A stretch of DNA of 64,000 nucleotides, from contig NZ_CP147737.1 of assembly GCF_037265215.1 (NCBI RefSeq), positions 2,388,001-2,452,000 of the forward strand, given 5' to 3'. The translations under genes and the position numbers were made by a program. The stretch comes from Xenorhabdus griffiniae. GTDB lineage: Bacteria > Pseudomonadota > Gammaproteobacteria > Enterobacterales > Enterobacteriaceae. Of this stretch, positions 17,780 to 27,237 are shown one piece after another; within the stretch, counting starts at the first letter, position 1, and each line of letters starts with the position of its first letter. The notes under the pieces were generated by a model. It saw only the letters and a list, made by a program, of their open reading frames with translations. It was not told the DNA's origin and made no database searches.

Positions 17780-19423
17780 CTAATGTTTTATTATGTACAG
17801 ATCTTTGGTATGGAAGTTATCTAAGGGATCTTTACCGGTATAACCACCGACATAAGGTTTTAGCAAACGAGAATTTGTATAATAATAGATAGGAATAATT
17901 GCAGAATCTTTATCCAATTGCGCATTAGCTTTAGCATAAATTTCAGCACGTTCTTCGTCGGTTTTGACTTGAAGTGATTGTTTCATTAATGCATCAAATT
18001 CTTTGCTCTTATAATGGGCTGTGTTATTGCTACTATTGGATAACATGGGGTTCAAGAAGGTAGAAGCTTCGTTATAATCAGCACACCATCCTGCACGAGC
18101 AATGTCATAGTTACCTTGATGGCGGGAGTCAAGGAAAGTTTTCCATTCCTGATTTTCAAGAGAAACATCAATACCGATATTCTTTTTCCACACAGATGCA
18201 GCGGCAATAGCTAACTTTTTATGCAGATCGGAAGTATTGTATAATAGCTTAATTTTCAAGGGATTATCTTTAGTAAATCCAGCCTCTGCCAAAAGTTTTT
18301 TCGCTTCTTCATTACGCTGCTGCTGATTTAATTTGGTATACCAGTCTGGTTTCTCATCTTTAAAATCGGCGATATAGGGTGGTGTATAACCATAGGCAGG
18401 TATATCACCCTGATTTTTCACCTTATTAGTCATAAGATCTTGATCTATACCCAGTTTCAGTGCGGTACGTACTCGGGGATCGTTAAATGGTGGTTTCTGG
18501 TTATTAATCTCGTAGTAATAAGTGCACAATTTCGGGTTAATGTGCAACTGTTCGGGGATTTCTTTTTTTAGTTTTTGGAATAACTCAATCGGTAAGTTGT
18601 CGTAAGACATCTCAATTTCGCCAGCGCGATAGCGGTTAACATCGGTGACTTCGGAGGAAATAGGCAAGACAGTGATTTGATTAATAACTGTATTCTTATT
18701 ATCCCAATAGGTTGGACTACGTTCTAAAACAAGGCGTTCATTGATCACCCAACTTTTCAGTTTATAAGCACCATTACCAACAAAGTTCAGGGGTTGCGTC
18801 CATCTTTCACCATACTTCTCTACAGTTGCACGATGGACTGGTGATGTACTTGTATGAACAAACAATTTGACTAAATAAGGTACAGGTTCGCTGAGTGTCA
18901 ATTCTAACGTATGATCATCCAATGCTTTGATACCCAACGTTTCGGGTTTCTGTTTACCTCTGATGATATCGTCAACATTGAGAAGATGGGCATATTGAAG
19001 AAAACTTGCGTATGGGGACGCAGTATTTGGATCTACCAGACGGCGCCAGCTATAGACAAAATTCTGTGCAGTGACAGGGTCACCATTAGACCACTTTGCA
19101 TCTTTACGCAGATGGAATGTCCAAACTTTGAAATCCTTATTTTCCCAACTTTCTGCAACTCCCGGTATAATTTTACCGTCAGGATCATTGATTACCAGAG
19201 TTTCAAATAGATCACGCGCGATATTAGATTCTGGTACACCTTCAATTTTATGCGGGTCCAACGATTGTGGTTCAGAGCCATTGTTGCGAACTAGCACCTG
19301 TTTTGCAGCGTCTGCAAGTTGCACGCCAGCAGGCACTTGTGCTGCAAAGGCCGGCCACCCAATCATCATGCCTAACGCTACCGTAATGCCTGTAGCCAGT
19401 CTTTTCTTTGTTGTGTTTATCAT
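17780..19423 (-). CDS. oppA: Periplasmic oligopeptide-binding protein OppA (copy 1)
   Basis: 547 residues. Signal peptide MINTTKKRLATGITVALG ... WPAFA with cleavage before AQVPAG. The extracellular solute-binding family 5 fold is clear: EPQSLDPHKIEGVPESNIARDLFE near the N-terminus, YSWRRLVDPNTASPY, and the closing GYTGKDPLDNFHTKDLYIIKH. Start at 19423 is supported by GGAGAGA 5 bases upstream; a longer frame to 19471 is not. It delivers peptides to OppBCDF. A second oppA lies directly upstream, and the two proteins are clearly paralogous. Confidence 0.95.
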   Translation of the reverse strand: MINTTKKRLATGITVALGMMIGWPAFAAQVPAGVQLADAAKQVLVRNNGSEPQSLDPHKIEGVPESNIARDLFETLVINDPDGKIIPGVAESWENKDFKVWTFHLRKDAKWSNGDPVTAQNFVYSWRRLVDPNTASPYASFLQYAHLLNVDDIIRGKQKPETLGIKALDDHTLELTLSEPVPYLVKLFVHTSTSPVHRATVEKYGERWTQPLNFVGNGAYKLKSWVINERLVLERSPTYWDNKNTVINQITVLPISSEVTDVNRYRAGEIEMSYDNLPIELFQKLKKEIPEQLHINPKLCTYYYEINNQKPPFNDPRVRTALKLGIDQDLMTNKVKNQGDIPAYGYTPPYIADFKDEKPDWYTKLNQQQRNEEAKKLLAEAGFTKDNPLKIKLLYNTSDLHKKLAIAAASVWKKNIGIDVSLENQEWKTFLDSRHQGNYDIARAGWCADYNEASTFLNPMLSNSSNNTAHYKSKEFDALMKQSLQVKTDEERAEIYAKANAQLDKDSAIIPIYYYTNSRLLKPYVGGYTGKDPLDNFHTKDLYIIKH

Positions 19424-19545
19424 CTTATTCTCTCCAATTGATATCATTTGACCCATTAAAGTCATATCCACGCATTGGGCTGGTTATTTTCCGTATCCAA
19501 AAGGAACTATTTTGTTTACGGTAAAACAATATCTTGTGACGATAA

Positions 19546-21186
19546 TTAATTATTCACCTTTTTAATATACAAATTCTTTAGATCGACATAATCCATGGGA
19601 TCTTTCCCTGTCATTCCCCCAACAGTCGGCCGAATAAGGCGCACACTGACGCGGTAATAAACCGGTATCAACCCTGAATCTTTATCTAGCTGAGCTTCGG
19701 CTTGCTGATAAAATGCCTTACGTGTCGCATCATCTTTGGCAGTCAGGGCCTGCTTAAGCAAGTTATCAAAAGTCTCACTTTGGTAAAAACCAGTATTGTT
19801 ACTGCTAGTTGACAGCCACATATTCAAGAAAGAAGAGGGTTCGTTATAATCGCCACACCATGTCGCTCTTGCGACATCGTAATTTCCTTGGTGGCGGTTC
19901 TGGAGAGAAGTTTTCCACTCTTGATTTTGCAAGGTGACTTTTGCGCCAATATTTTTCTGCCACATAGAAGCCGCAGCGATGGCTTGTTGTTTATTTTGCT
20001 CTGATGTGTTGTATAACAAAGTAAACTTAAGGGGGTGACTGGCATCAAAACCTGCCTCTTTCAACAATTCCTTTGCCCGCTGATTGCGCTGTTCCTGGGT
20101 CCAACTTGCCCATTCTGGATTAATAGTCAAACCGCCGCCAATATATGTGGGAGTATATCCATAAGCCGGAATTTGCCCCTGCGCCATAATTTTTTCCGTA
20201 ATAATATCGCGATCAAGGCTCAGTTTTATGGCTTCACGCACCCGTTTATCTTTAAACAGAGGGTTCTGATTATTGATTTCGTAATAAAACGTGCACAAAT
20301 AAGGTGAAATTTGCAATTGTTCGGGGATATCCCGTTTCATTTTTTGGTATAGATCAGGAGGAATAGCATTATCAGTAACATCCACTTCCCCGCTACGGTA
20401 GCGGTTAACACTACTAACTTCAGAGACAATAGGCAGGAAAGTGCCTTTTTCAATGAGGGTTTCTTTATTGTTCCAATACTGAGGATTACGCATTAAAACA
20501 ATTCGCTCATTGACCACCCAATCCTTCAATGTATAAGCACCATTGCCAATATAGTTTTCCGGTGATGTCCATTTATTCCCCCATTTTTCAACCACATCTT
20601 GCCTTATAGGTTTCATCGCGGTATGGCTTAACATGTCAATCAGATAAGGAACTGGCTGGCTGAGTGTTACCTGGAAACGGTGATCATCTAACGCCTTAAC
20701 TCCCAATTGTTCCGGTGATTTGATTCCTTTCAGAATATCGTCAACGTTTTGAATATAGGCATATTGCAAATAACTGGTATAAGGTGAGCCAGTATTGGGA
20801 TCAGCGATCCGGCGCCAACTATAGACAAAATCCTGCGCAGTCACGGGCTTACCATCACTCCATTTGGCGTCATGACGCAAATAGAAGGTCCATACCTTAT
20901 AACCGTCATTTTCCCATCTTTCTGCTACGCCAGGCACAGTTTCACCATGTGGCCCTGTCGTTACCAGCCCCTCCAACAGATTGCGGATAATGATGGTTTC
21001 TGGAGTACCTTCAACTTTATGAGGGTCCAATGAAGTGACTTCGACGCCATTGTTAACGGTTATTTCTTGTTTTTCAGCCAGGGTAACGCCTGCTGGAACA
21101 GTAGCAGCAATGCTCTGTGCTGCGAAAAAAGATAATAAAACGATACTCGAAACCAACTGACCTAACTTTGATGTTTTTTTTCTCAT
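19546..21186 (-). CDS. oppA: Periplasmic oligopeptide-binding protein OppA (copy 2)
   Basis: 546 residues with signal peptide MRKKTSKLGQLVSSIVLLSF ... AQSIA, cleaved before ATVPAG. It shares the whole layout of the downstream copy (DPHKVEGTPETIIIRNLLEGL, YSWRRIADPNTGSPY, GMTGKDPMDYVDLKNLYIKK). It differs at many positions, so this is an old duplication rather than a recent one. GGAG lies 7 bases before the start. It is the first gene of the operon. Two binding proteins on one permease would widen the peptide range. Confidence 0.94.
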   Translation of the reverse strand: MRKKTSKLGQLVSSIVLLSFFAAQSIAATVPAGVTLAEKQEITVNNGVEVTSLDPHKVEGTPETIIIRNLLEGLVTTGPHGETVPGVAERWENDGYKVWTFYLRHDAKWSDGKPVTAQDFVYSWRRIADPNTGSPYTSYLQYAYIQNVDDILKGIKSPEQLGVKALDDHRFQVTLSQPVPYLIDMLSHTAMKPIRQDVVEKWGNKWTSPENYIGNGAYTLKDWVVNERIVLMRNPQYWNNKETLIEKGTFLPIVSEVSSVNRYRSGEVDVTDNAIPPDLYQKMKRDIPEQLQISPYLCTFYYEINNQNPLFKDKRVREAIKLSLDRDIITEKIMAQGQIPAYGYTPTYIGGGLTINPEWASWTQEQRNQRAKELLKEAGFDASHPLKFTLLYNTSEQNKQQAIAAASMWQKNIGAKVTLQNQEWKTSLQNRHQGNYDVARATWCGDYNEPSSFLNMWLSTSSNNTGFYQSETFDNLLKQALTAKDDATRKAFYQQAEAQLDKDSGLIPVYYRVSVRLIRPTVGGMTGKDPMDYVDLKNLYIKKVNN

Positions 21187-21787
21187 ATTTTACTCCAAGT
21201 TATAAACAGTAAATGAATCGTTTTTAATCTACTAACTCCAATAATTTACTTATCTCGTTAACAAAGGGTAATTAACCTACTAAAAAACGATGTCCACATA
21301 ATAATTGTTATTTGTTTTTTATAATGAATTTATTAAAACATTAAGATCATTCGTTACCCTTGTATACAATACATTTACATAACTAATGTAACATGATGAT
21401 AATAATAGGTTTTATTCTGTTATCTCCATGCGATATTCGTGGAATATGATCAAAAGAGAAAATAAACATTATTTTAACAAAATGCAATCACCACAGAGTA
21501 AAAGTCCATCTTCATCACAAAACAACGATGCAAGCCACCAATTAGATAGATTTATGAAATGCAAAACAGTGTAGAAAATTACAGTATTATTTTAAGAAAA
21601 TCACAGATTAAAAAGGAATAAAATATGAACAATGTTTCAAGAAAATAGCTCAGAAATGATGTTATCGACCAATTACACTTTAATTGGTTATTTATTAGTT
21701 AATTTTTGATTAATTCACACTCCATTTAAGTATAAAATTTCAATTTATTACATTAATAATTTAAACAAATACATAAGTTATCTTTGC
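21187..21787. other. Long AT-rich region upstream of oppA, no gene seen
   Basis: About 600 bp rich in A and T, lacking any frame with coding character. It must hold the opp promoter. I see no confident operator. A small-RNA target for GcvB would be expected near oppA by analogy with E. coli, but I cannot show one here. Confidence 0.5.
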
Positions 21788-21874
21788 TATACCAATCTCA
21801 CTTCAAGATGCGTGTGATTTCTCCCCGCGAAGCGCGGGGTAAGGAACGCCAACATTTGATACTCTCAGTATTAT
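21788..21874 (-). repeat. Chimeric palindromic repeat (ERIC-like arm joined to a second family)
   Basis: On the plus strand it begins with the standard arm TATACCAATCTCACTTCAAG and ATGCGTGTGATTTCTCCCCGC. Instead of the usual second arm it continues GCGGGGTAAGGAACGCCAAC and ends at ACTCTCAGTATTAT. That second half matches, inverted, the element at 25066. The junction is in the shared GC-rich hairpin. Confidence 0.75.
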
Positions 21875-22078
21875 GAAAAACTACTTATATCGTAGTAACC
21901 CAGGAAATAAGGCTATGCCCTTATACCAAACATATTAATAATAACCCCACAATTCGAGTAGTTACGTTAATACCAACCTACTGCAAAGTTAATCAATTAC
22001 ATTTAAATGGTTAAATAACAACCTAATGTCCATTTCCTCCTGAAACAATAGCTGAATTGAGTCAGCTTAATGTTTTCA

Positions 22079-22090
22079 TGATCTAAATCA
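22079..22090. promoter_or_regulatory. FNR/CRP-like site upstream of adhE
   Basis: TGAT CTAA ATCA has the FNR core TTGAT-N4-ATCAA less the outermost bases; the wider 16-mer CATGATCTAAATCACA also matches a CRP site (TGTGATCTAGATCACA) at 13 positions. It lies about 217 bp before adhE, an anaerobically used enzyme, so FNR-type control is reasonable. The distance is large, and the promoter is not located. Confidence 0.45.
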
Positions 22091-22306
22091 CAATACAAAT
22101 GCCTGTAGATGGTAAGCTGTATTCAACGCAGAATTTCAAGGAAAGAAACTGTTCCTATATTAATAATTTTGTTAAGCAATTTTTTAAGGCAATTAGCTAT
22201 ATTCACGATTAAACCTAAACGATTAATCTCATAATATTATTTAATAAATTAATAATCTCGCAGCTAATTGCCCTAAAAAATTTAACATCTGTCAGGAGTA
22301 ATTTTT

Positions 22307-24970
22307 ATGGCTGTCACTCACGTCGCAGAACTCAATGAATTAGTTGCTCGCGTAAAACAAGCCCAACATGAATTTGCCCATTTTTCTCAGGAACAAGTTG
22401 ACCGAATTTTTCGGGCTGCCGCCCTTGCCGCTGCTGATGCCCGTATTCCACTGGCAAAATTAGCCGTATCTGAATCAGGCATGGGAATTGTGGAAGATAA
22501 AGTGATCAAAAACCACTTCGCTTCAGAGTATATTTATAACGCCTATAAAGATGATAAAACTTGCGGGATCTTATCTGAAGATAATACTTTCGGTACGATT
22601 ACGATCGCTGAACCTATTGGCCTGATTTGCGCCATTATTCCAACAACAAACCCTACATCTACTGCTATTTTCAAGGCACTTATCAGCCTGAAGACTCGTA
22701 ATGGTATTATTTTTTCCCCTCATCCACGTGCCAAGAAAGCGACCAACCGAGCAGCAGAAATTGTCTTAAAAGCCGCAGTTGAAGCAGGTGCACCAAAAGA
22801 CATCATTGGCTGGATAGATGAACCTTCCGTTAAACTCTCAAATGCCTTAATGCACCACCCTGATATTAACCTGATTTTGGCAACAGGTGGTCCAGGTATG
22901 GTAAAAGCAGCCTATAGTTCAGGCAAACCCGCTATCGGTGTCGGTGCCGGCAATACCCCTGTCGTGATCGATGAATCAGCTGATATCAAACGTGCCGTTG
23001 CATCTATCCTAATGTCTAAAACGTTTGATAACGGTGTGATTTGTGCTTCAGAACAATCTGTTATCGTCGTTGATTCTGTTTACGAGCAAGTTCGTGAACG
23101 TTTTTCAACTCACGGTGGGTATCTTCTTCAGGGAAAAGAGCTAAAGGCCATTCAAGATGTTATCTTGAAAAACGGTAGCTTAAATGCAGCGATTGTTGGT
23201 CAACCAGCCATAAAAATTGCTGAATTGGCTGGTATTAATGTTCCTGAAAGTACCAAAATTCTTATTGGTGAAGTTACTCTGGTAGATGAAGCAGAGCCCT
23301 TTGCTCATGAAAAACTATCACCATTGCTTGCCATGTACCGTGGTAAAAACTTTGAAGATGCGGTCGAAAAAGCCGAGAAATTGGTTGAGATGGGAGGTAT
23401 TGGACATACGTCATGCCTCTATACCGAACAAGATAATCAGGCAGAGCGTATTAAATACTTTGGCGACAAAATGAAGACCGCACGTATTTTGATCAACACG
23501 CCAGCATCTCAAGGTGGTATTGGAGACTTATACAACTTTAAGCTGTCCCCTTCTCTGACGCTGGGTTGTGGTTCTTGGGGAGGCAACTCGATTTCTGAAA
23601 ATGTTGGGCCAAAACACCTGATCAATACAAAAACCGTCGCTAAAAGAGCCGAAAATATGTTGTGGCACAAACTTCCAAAATCAATCTATTTCCGACGTGG
23701 TTCTCTGCCCATTGCCTTGGAAGAGGTCGCTACCGATGGGGCTAAACGCGCTTTTATTGTGACAGACCGTTTCTTATTCAATAACGGTTATGCCGATCAG
23801 GTTATTAATGTCTTGAAATCTTATGGCGTTGAAACGGAAGTATTCTTTGAAGTCGAAGCAGATCCAACATTAAGCATCGTTCGCAAAGGTGCTGAACAAA
23901 TGCATCTGTTTAAACCGGACGTTATCATTGCTCTTGGCGGCGGTTCCCCGATGGATGCAGCTAAAATTATGTGGGTAATGTATGAGCATCCAGAAACACA
24001 TTTTGAAGAACTGGCTCTGCGCTTTATGGATATCCGTAAACGTATCTATAAGTTCCCGAAAATGGGTGTAAAAGCTAAATTGGTCGCCATTACCACCACT
24101 TCAGGCACGGGTTCCGAAGTCACGCCTTTCGCGGTTGTTACCGATGACGTAACCGGCCAGAAATATCCTTTGGCAGACTATGCACTCACCCCCGATATGG
24201 CGATTGTTGACGCAAACCTGGTCATGGATATGCCAAAATCGCTATGTGCCTTTGGTGGCCTGGATGCAGTAACCCACGCATTGGAAGCCTACGTTTCTGT
24301 TTTAGCCAATGAATACTCTGACGGGCAAGCACTGCAAGCATTAAAGCTGCTAAAAGATTACCTGCCGGTTAGTTACCACGAAGGTGCAAAAAACCCCGTT
24401 GCCCGCGAACGTGTCCATAATGCTGCTACGATAGCAGGTATTGCCTTTGCTAATGCATTCTTGGGGGTATGTCATTCTATGGCCCATAAACTTGGTTCTG
24501 AGTTTCATATCCCACATGGCTTAGCTAATGCACTGTTAATTTGTAACGTAATCCGCTACAACGCCAATGACAACCCGACAAAACAAACTGCCTTCAGCCA
24601 ATATGACCGCCCTCAAGCACGACGTCGCTATGCAGAAATTGCAGATCATTTGGGGCTAACCTCATCGGGCGATCGTACTGCCGCCAAGATTGAAAAACTA
24701 TTGACTTGGCTGGAAGAAATGAAGTCTCAGCTAGACATTCCAGCTTCAATTCGTGAAATAGGTGTGCAAGAAGCTGACTTCCTGGCAAAAATCGACAAGC
24801 TTGCCGAAGACGCATTTGATGACCAATGCACCGGTGCAAATCCGCGCTACCCATTAATTTCTGAGTTGAAACAACTGCTGCTAGATTCTTTTTATGGCCG
24901 TAAATTCACCGAAGAAGGCAAACCACAGGAGGCAGCAAAATCAAATAGAAAAAATAATAAGAAAGAATAA
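22307..24970 (+). CDS. adhE: Bifunctional acetaldehyde-CoA/alcohol dehydrogenase AdhE
   Basis: 887 residues (E. coli 891). The N-terminal aldehyde dehydrogenase half has the catalytic Cys in NGVICASEQSVIV, near residue 246. The C-terminal iron-type alcohol dehydrogenase half has ALGGGSPMDAAK and the metal ligands in FGGLDAVTHALEAY and CHSMAHKLGSEFHIPHG. It converts acetyl-CoA to ethanol during fermentation and forms spirosomes. CAGGAG lies 8 bases before ATG. The C-terminal tail is Lys/Asn-rich (SNRKNNKKE). Confidence 0.97.
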   Translation: MAVTHVAELNELVARVKQAQHEFAHFSQEQVDRIFRAAALAAADARIPLAKLAVSESGMGIVEDKVIKNHFASEYIYNAYKDDKTCGILSEDNTFGTITIAEPIGLICAIIPTTNPTSTAIFKALISLKTRNGIIFSPHPRAKKATNRAAEIVLKAAVEAGAPKDIIGWIDEPSVKLSNALMHHPDINLILATGGPGMVKAAYSSGKPAIGVGAGNTPVVIDESADIKRAVASILMSKTFDNGVICASEQSVIVVDSVYEQVRERFSTHGGYLLQGKELKAIQDVILKNGSLNAAIVGQPAIKIAELAGINVPESTKILIGEVTLVDEAEPFAHEKLSPLLAMYRGKNFEDAVEKAEKLVEMGGIGHTSCLYTEQDNQAERIKYFGDKMKTARILINTPASQGGIGDLYNFKLSPSLTLGCGSWGGNSISENVGPKHLINTKTVAKRAENMLWHKLPKSIYFRRGSLPIALEEVATDGAKRAFIVTDRFLFNNGYADQVINVLKSYGVETEVFFEVEADPTLSIVRKGAEQMHLFKPDVIIALGGGSPMDAAKIMWVMYEHPETHFEELALRFMDIRKRIYKFPKMGVKAKLVAITTTSGTGSEVTPFAVVTDDVTGQKYPLADYALTPDMAIVDANLVMDMPKSLCAFGGLDAVTHALEAYVSVLANEYSDGQALQALKLLKDYLPVSYHEGAKNPVARERVHNAATIAGIAFANAFLGVCHSMAHKLGSEFHIPHGLANALLICNVIRYNANDNPTKQTAFSQYDRPQARRRYAEIADHLGLTSSGDRTAAKIEKLLTWLEEMKSQLDIPASIREIGVQEADFLAKIDKLAEDAFDDQCTGANPRYPLISELKQLLLDSFYGRKFTEEGKPQEAAKSNRKNNKKE

Positions 24971-24997
24971 TAAATGATAGGCTGATGGATGTAACTT

Positions 24998-25027
24998 AAA
25001 AGGCGTTAGGGCAACCCAGCGCCTTTT
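24998..25027 (+). terminator. Intrinsic terminator of adhE
   Basis: AAAAGGCG pairs with CGCCTTTT over a 14-base loop, followed by TATTATTTTATTTT. It lies 28 bp after the adhE stop. Confidence 0.8.
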
Positions 25028-25065
25028 TATTATTTTATTTTCCCGCCTTTTTTAAATAGGTTTTT

Positions 25066-25145
25066 ATAATACTGAGAGTATCAGATGTTGGCGTTCCTTA
25101 CCCCGCGCTCCGCGCGGGGTAAGGAATACGCCTATCATTTTGAGA
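25066..25145 (+). repeat. Second palindromic repeat family, full-looking copy
   Basis: It begins ATAATACTGAGAGTATCAGA, then has a strong hairpin TTCCTTACCCCGCGC / GCGCGGGGTAAGGAA and a closing TTTTGAGACG. The first half matches, inverted, the distal half of the element at 21788. The two copies flank adhE in inverse orientation. Confidence 0.65.
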
Positions 25146-25157
25146 CGCTATTTAACC

Positions 25158-25324
25158 TATACGCATTAAACTTCAAGTTGCCATTTACAACCCGATATGA
25201 AACCTGATTTCCTCCCCGCTTCGCAGGGAGAAATCGAAAACCGCCAATAACTTCCCGTGAATAATCTTTTCTCCCCCGCTTCGCGGGGAGAAATCATACG
25301 CATCTTGAAGTGAGATTGGCATAT
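25158..25324 (+). repeat. Enlarged ERIC-like repeat with two central hairpins
   Basis: Starts TATACGCATTAAACTTCAAG and ends CTTGAAGTGAGATTGGCATA like the 105-bp family, but is 167 bp. The middle carries two hairpin units (about 25212-25235 and 25270-25294) separated by a ~35-bp insert with CCGCCAATAACTTCCCGTG. Either a partial duplication or the fusion of two copies. Confidence 0.75.
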
Positions 25325-25361
25325 TATCGTTTGCGATTTATCGATTACAACTGGCAGCGTA

Positions 25362-25958
25362 TTAAACTTTTTTGGCCATAGCTTCACGAATAACGTCAGT
25401 ATAATGCCTACGACACACAGAGACGTATTTTTCGTTACCACCAATATCAACCTGAGCACCGTCGTAAACAACGTTGCCATCGCTACCAAAACGAAGTACA
25501 CGGCTGGCTTTTCTCCCACAATGACAAATGGTTTTCAACTCTACCAATTTATCTGACCACGCGAGGAGATATTCACTGCCGCTGAATAACTCACCTTGAA
25601 AATCTGTCCTTAAGCCATAGCAAAGAACGGGAATATCATCATAATCTACAATTTCACAAAGTTGCTCAACATGCTCTTTCGTTAGGAATTGGCATTCATC
25701 AATCAAAACACAATGGACTTTTTCTGCCCTATTTTCTTTTCTGATAAGCTCAGCAATATTTGTTTTTGGCGAAAACAGCAACGCTTCAGCGGATAATCCA
25801 ATACGGGAACTGACCTTTCCTTTACCGAAACGAGTATCGATTTCTGCTGTAAAGATCAGCGTTCTCATTCCCCTTTCGTTATAGTTATAGGAAGACTGCA
25901 ATAAGGAAGTTGATTTCCCTGCGTTCATGGCAGAATAATAGAAATAAAGCTGGGCCAT
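25362..25958 (-). CDS. tdk: Thymidine kinase
   Basis: 198 residues. P-loop SAMNAGKST (residues 9-17), the DECQFL Walker-B-like motif, and the C-terminal zinc-binding cysteines (CHCGRKA ... CRRHY). It phosphorylates thymidine in the salvage path. I start at ATG 25958 ([12 protein letters not shown]), preceded by GAGGA; the longer frame to 26051 encodes unrelated residues. E. coli also has tdk between adhE and hns. Confidence 0.95.
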   Translation of the reverse strand: MAQLYFYYSAMNAGKSTSLLQSSYNYNERGMRTLIFTAEIDTRFGKGKVSSRIGLSAEALLFSPKTNIAELIRKENRAEKVHCVLIDECQFLTKEHVEQLCEIVDYDDIPVLCYGLRTDFQGELFSGSEYLLAWSDKLVELKTICHCGRKASRVLRFGSDGNVVYDGAQVDIGGNEKYVSVCRRHYTDVIREAMAKKV

Positions 25959-26601
25959 TGGCCGGTTCGTCCTCTTGTCAAATTTAATCAGGCGATATAA
26001 CAGCACCAGTTTACCACAAACTCTGGTTAAGATTATCCTTGTTATTGTCAAATGTGGAGCAGCAGAAACAAATTAGAATGAATAAGGAAAGATTATTTTC
26101 ATGATAATCATCACATTTGCGCATATAAAATCAGCACCACAAGTACTTATTGCATGCCAAATGCACAAAATTAACATAAAAAGAAAATAGTTATTTTTAC
26201 TCTCACCCTTTGAATATTAATAATCATATTGGTTTACTTTTGTTCAACTCACCCACCATGATCATAACTAATGGATTACCCATAAAAAACTTTCATCTCA
26301 CACTTACTCTTCAGCTTATTTCCAGCAAAACAGTTAATGTTTCTTACGGATTGACTATAAATTAGTTTTATACCCTAGATTTTATTCCTTACTGAACTTT
26401 ACAGTAATCCCCTTCATTCTTATTGAAAAATGGTAAACCCAATAGCAGGATTAAAACGCAATATATCGATTACTTCAAAAATTGCATTTTAAAATGACAT
26501 GTTTTAGCCTGAGAAAGTAAATTCACTATTGCAGAAAATAAAATAGCATTCTATTATTATCTCTACATCAGCTATCATCATTATAATTTGAGACCAGGAC
26601 A
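25959..26601. other. Intergenic region upstream of tdk and hns
   Basis: 643 bp of AT-rich DNA between the divergent tdk and hns genes. It contains no convincing frame. It should hold both promoters and, by analogy with E. coli, H-NS autoregulatory curved AT tracts; runs such as AAAATAAAATAGC near 26535 fit that but prove nothing. Confidence 0.5.
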
Positions 26602-27003
26602 ATGAGCGAAAATTTAAAATCCTTAAATAACATCCGTACCTTGCGCGCACAAGCAAGAGAATGTGAACTTAGTACTTTAGAAGAAATGCTGGAAAAACTT
26701 ACGACTGTTGTTGAAGAACGTCGCGATGAAGAAAACCAGGTTCGTGTACAATTAGAAGAGCGTACACGTAAGCTTCAAGAATACCGTGAAATGCTGGAAA
26801 AAGACGGTATTGAATTAAGCGATTTAGTGGATGCATTAAGTGGTAAATCTACTGGTAAATCTAAACGTGCTGCTCGTCCAGCAAAATATTCATACGTTGA
26901 TGGCGGTGAAACTAAAACCTGGACTGGCCAAGGCCGTACACCAGCTGTGATCAAAAAAGCAATTGAAGAAGAAGGTAAATCACTGGAAGATTTCCTGATC
27001 TAA
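26602..27003 (+). CDS. hns: DNA-binding protein H-NS
   Basis: 133 residues. N-terminal coiled-coil oligomerisation region (residues 1-80: [20 protein letters not shown] and [19 protein letters not shown]), a Lys/Gly-rich linker ([14 protein letters not shown]) and the C-terminal AT-hook-like binding loop TWTGQGRTP. It is the global silencer of AT-rich and foreign DNA, of which this window has several stretches. A terminator follows directly. Confidence 0.96.
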   Translation: MSENLKSLNNIRTLRAQARECELSTLEEMLEKLTTVVEERRDEENQVRVQLEERTRKLQEYREMLEKDGIELSDLVDALSGKSTGKSKRAARPAKYSYVDGGETKTWTGQGRTPAVIKKAIEEEGKSLEDFLI

Positions 27004-27029
27004 TCAGTTGCTTTGTCAACCTGACAACA

Positions 27030-27053
27030 AAAATACCCTTGATAGGGTATTTT
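27030..27053 (+). terminator. Intrinsic terminator of hns
   Basis: AAAATACCC, loop TTGATA, GGGTATTTT, then TGTTTTA. It is 26 bp after the hns stop. Confidence 0.85.
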
Positions 27054-27204
27054 TGTTTTATGCTTAATATAAACTAACCAGGTTAATTACGGGCTGATGT
27101 AGAAACACAGAGAGTTATATTAATAGCTAAATCGCTTTCATATTCTCGATGTGATAAAAAATAACTTAACACTAACTTAGTTTTTTATTAACATAAATTT
27201 ATAA

Positions 27205-27227
27205 AAAAGGAGCTGAACGCTCCTTTT
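27205..27227 (-). terminator. Intrinsic terminator of the UDP-sugar cluster
   Basis: AAAAGGAGC, loop of five, GCTCCTTTT; on the minus strand it is followed by TTTATAAATTTATG. It lies 11 bp beyond the epimerase stop and ends the galU-ugd-epimerase unit. Confidence 0.75.
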
Positions 27228-27237
27228 CCTATTTCTA

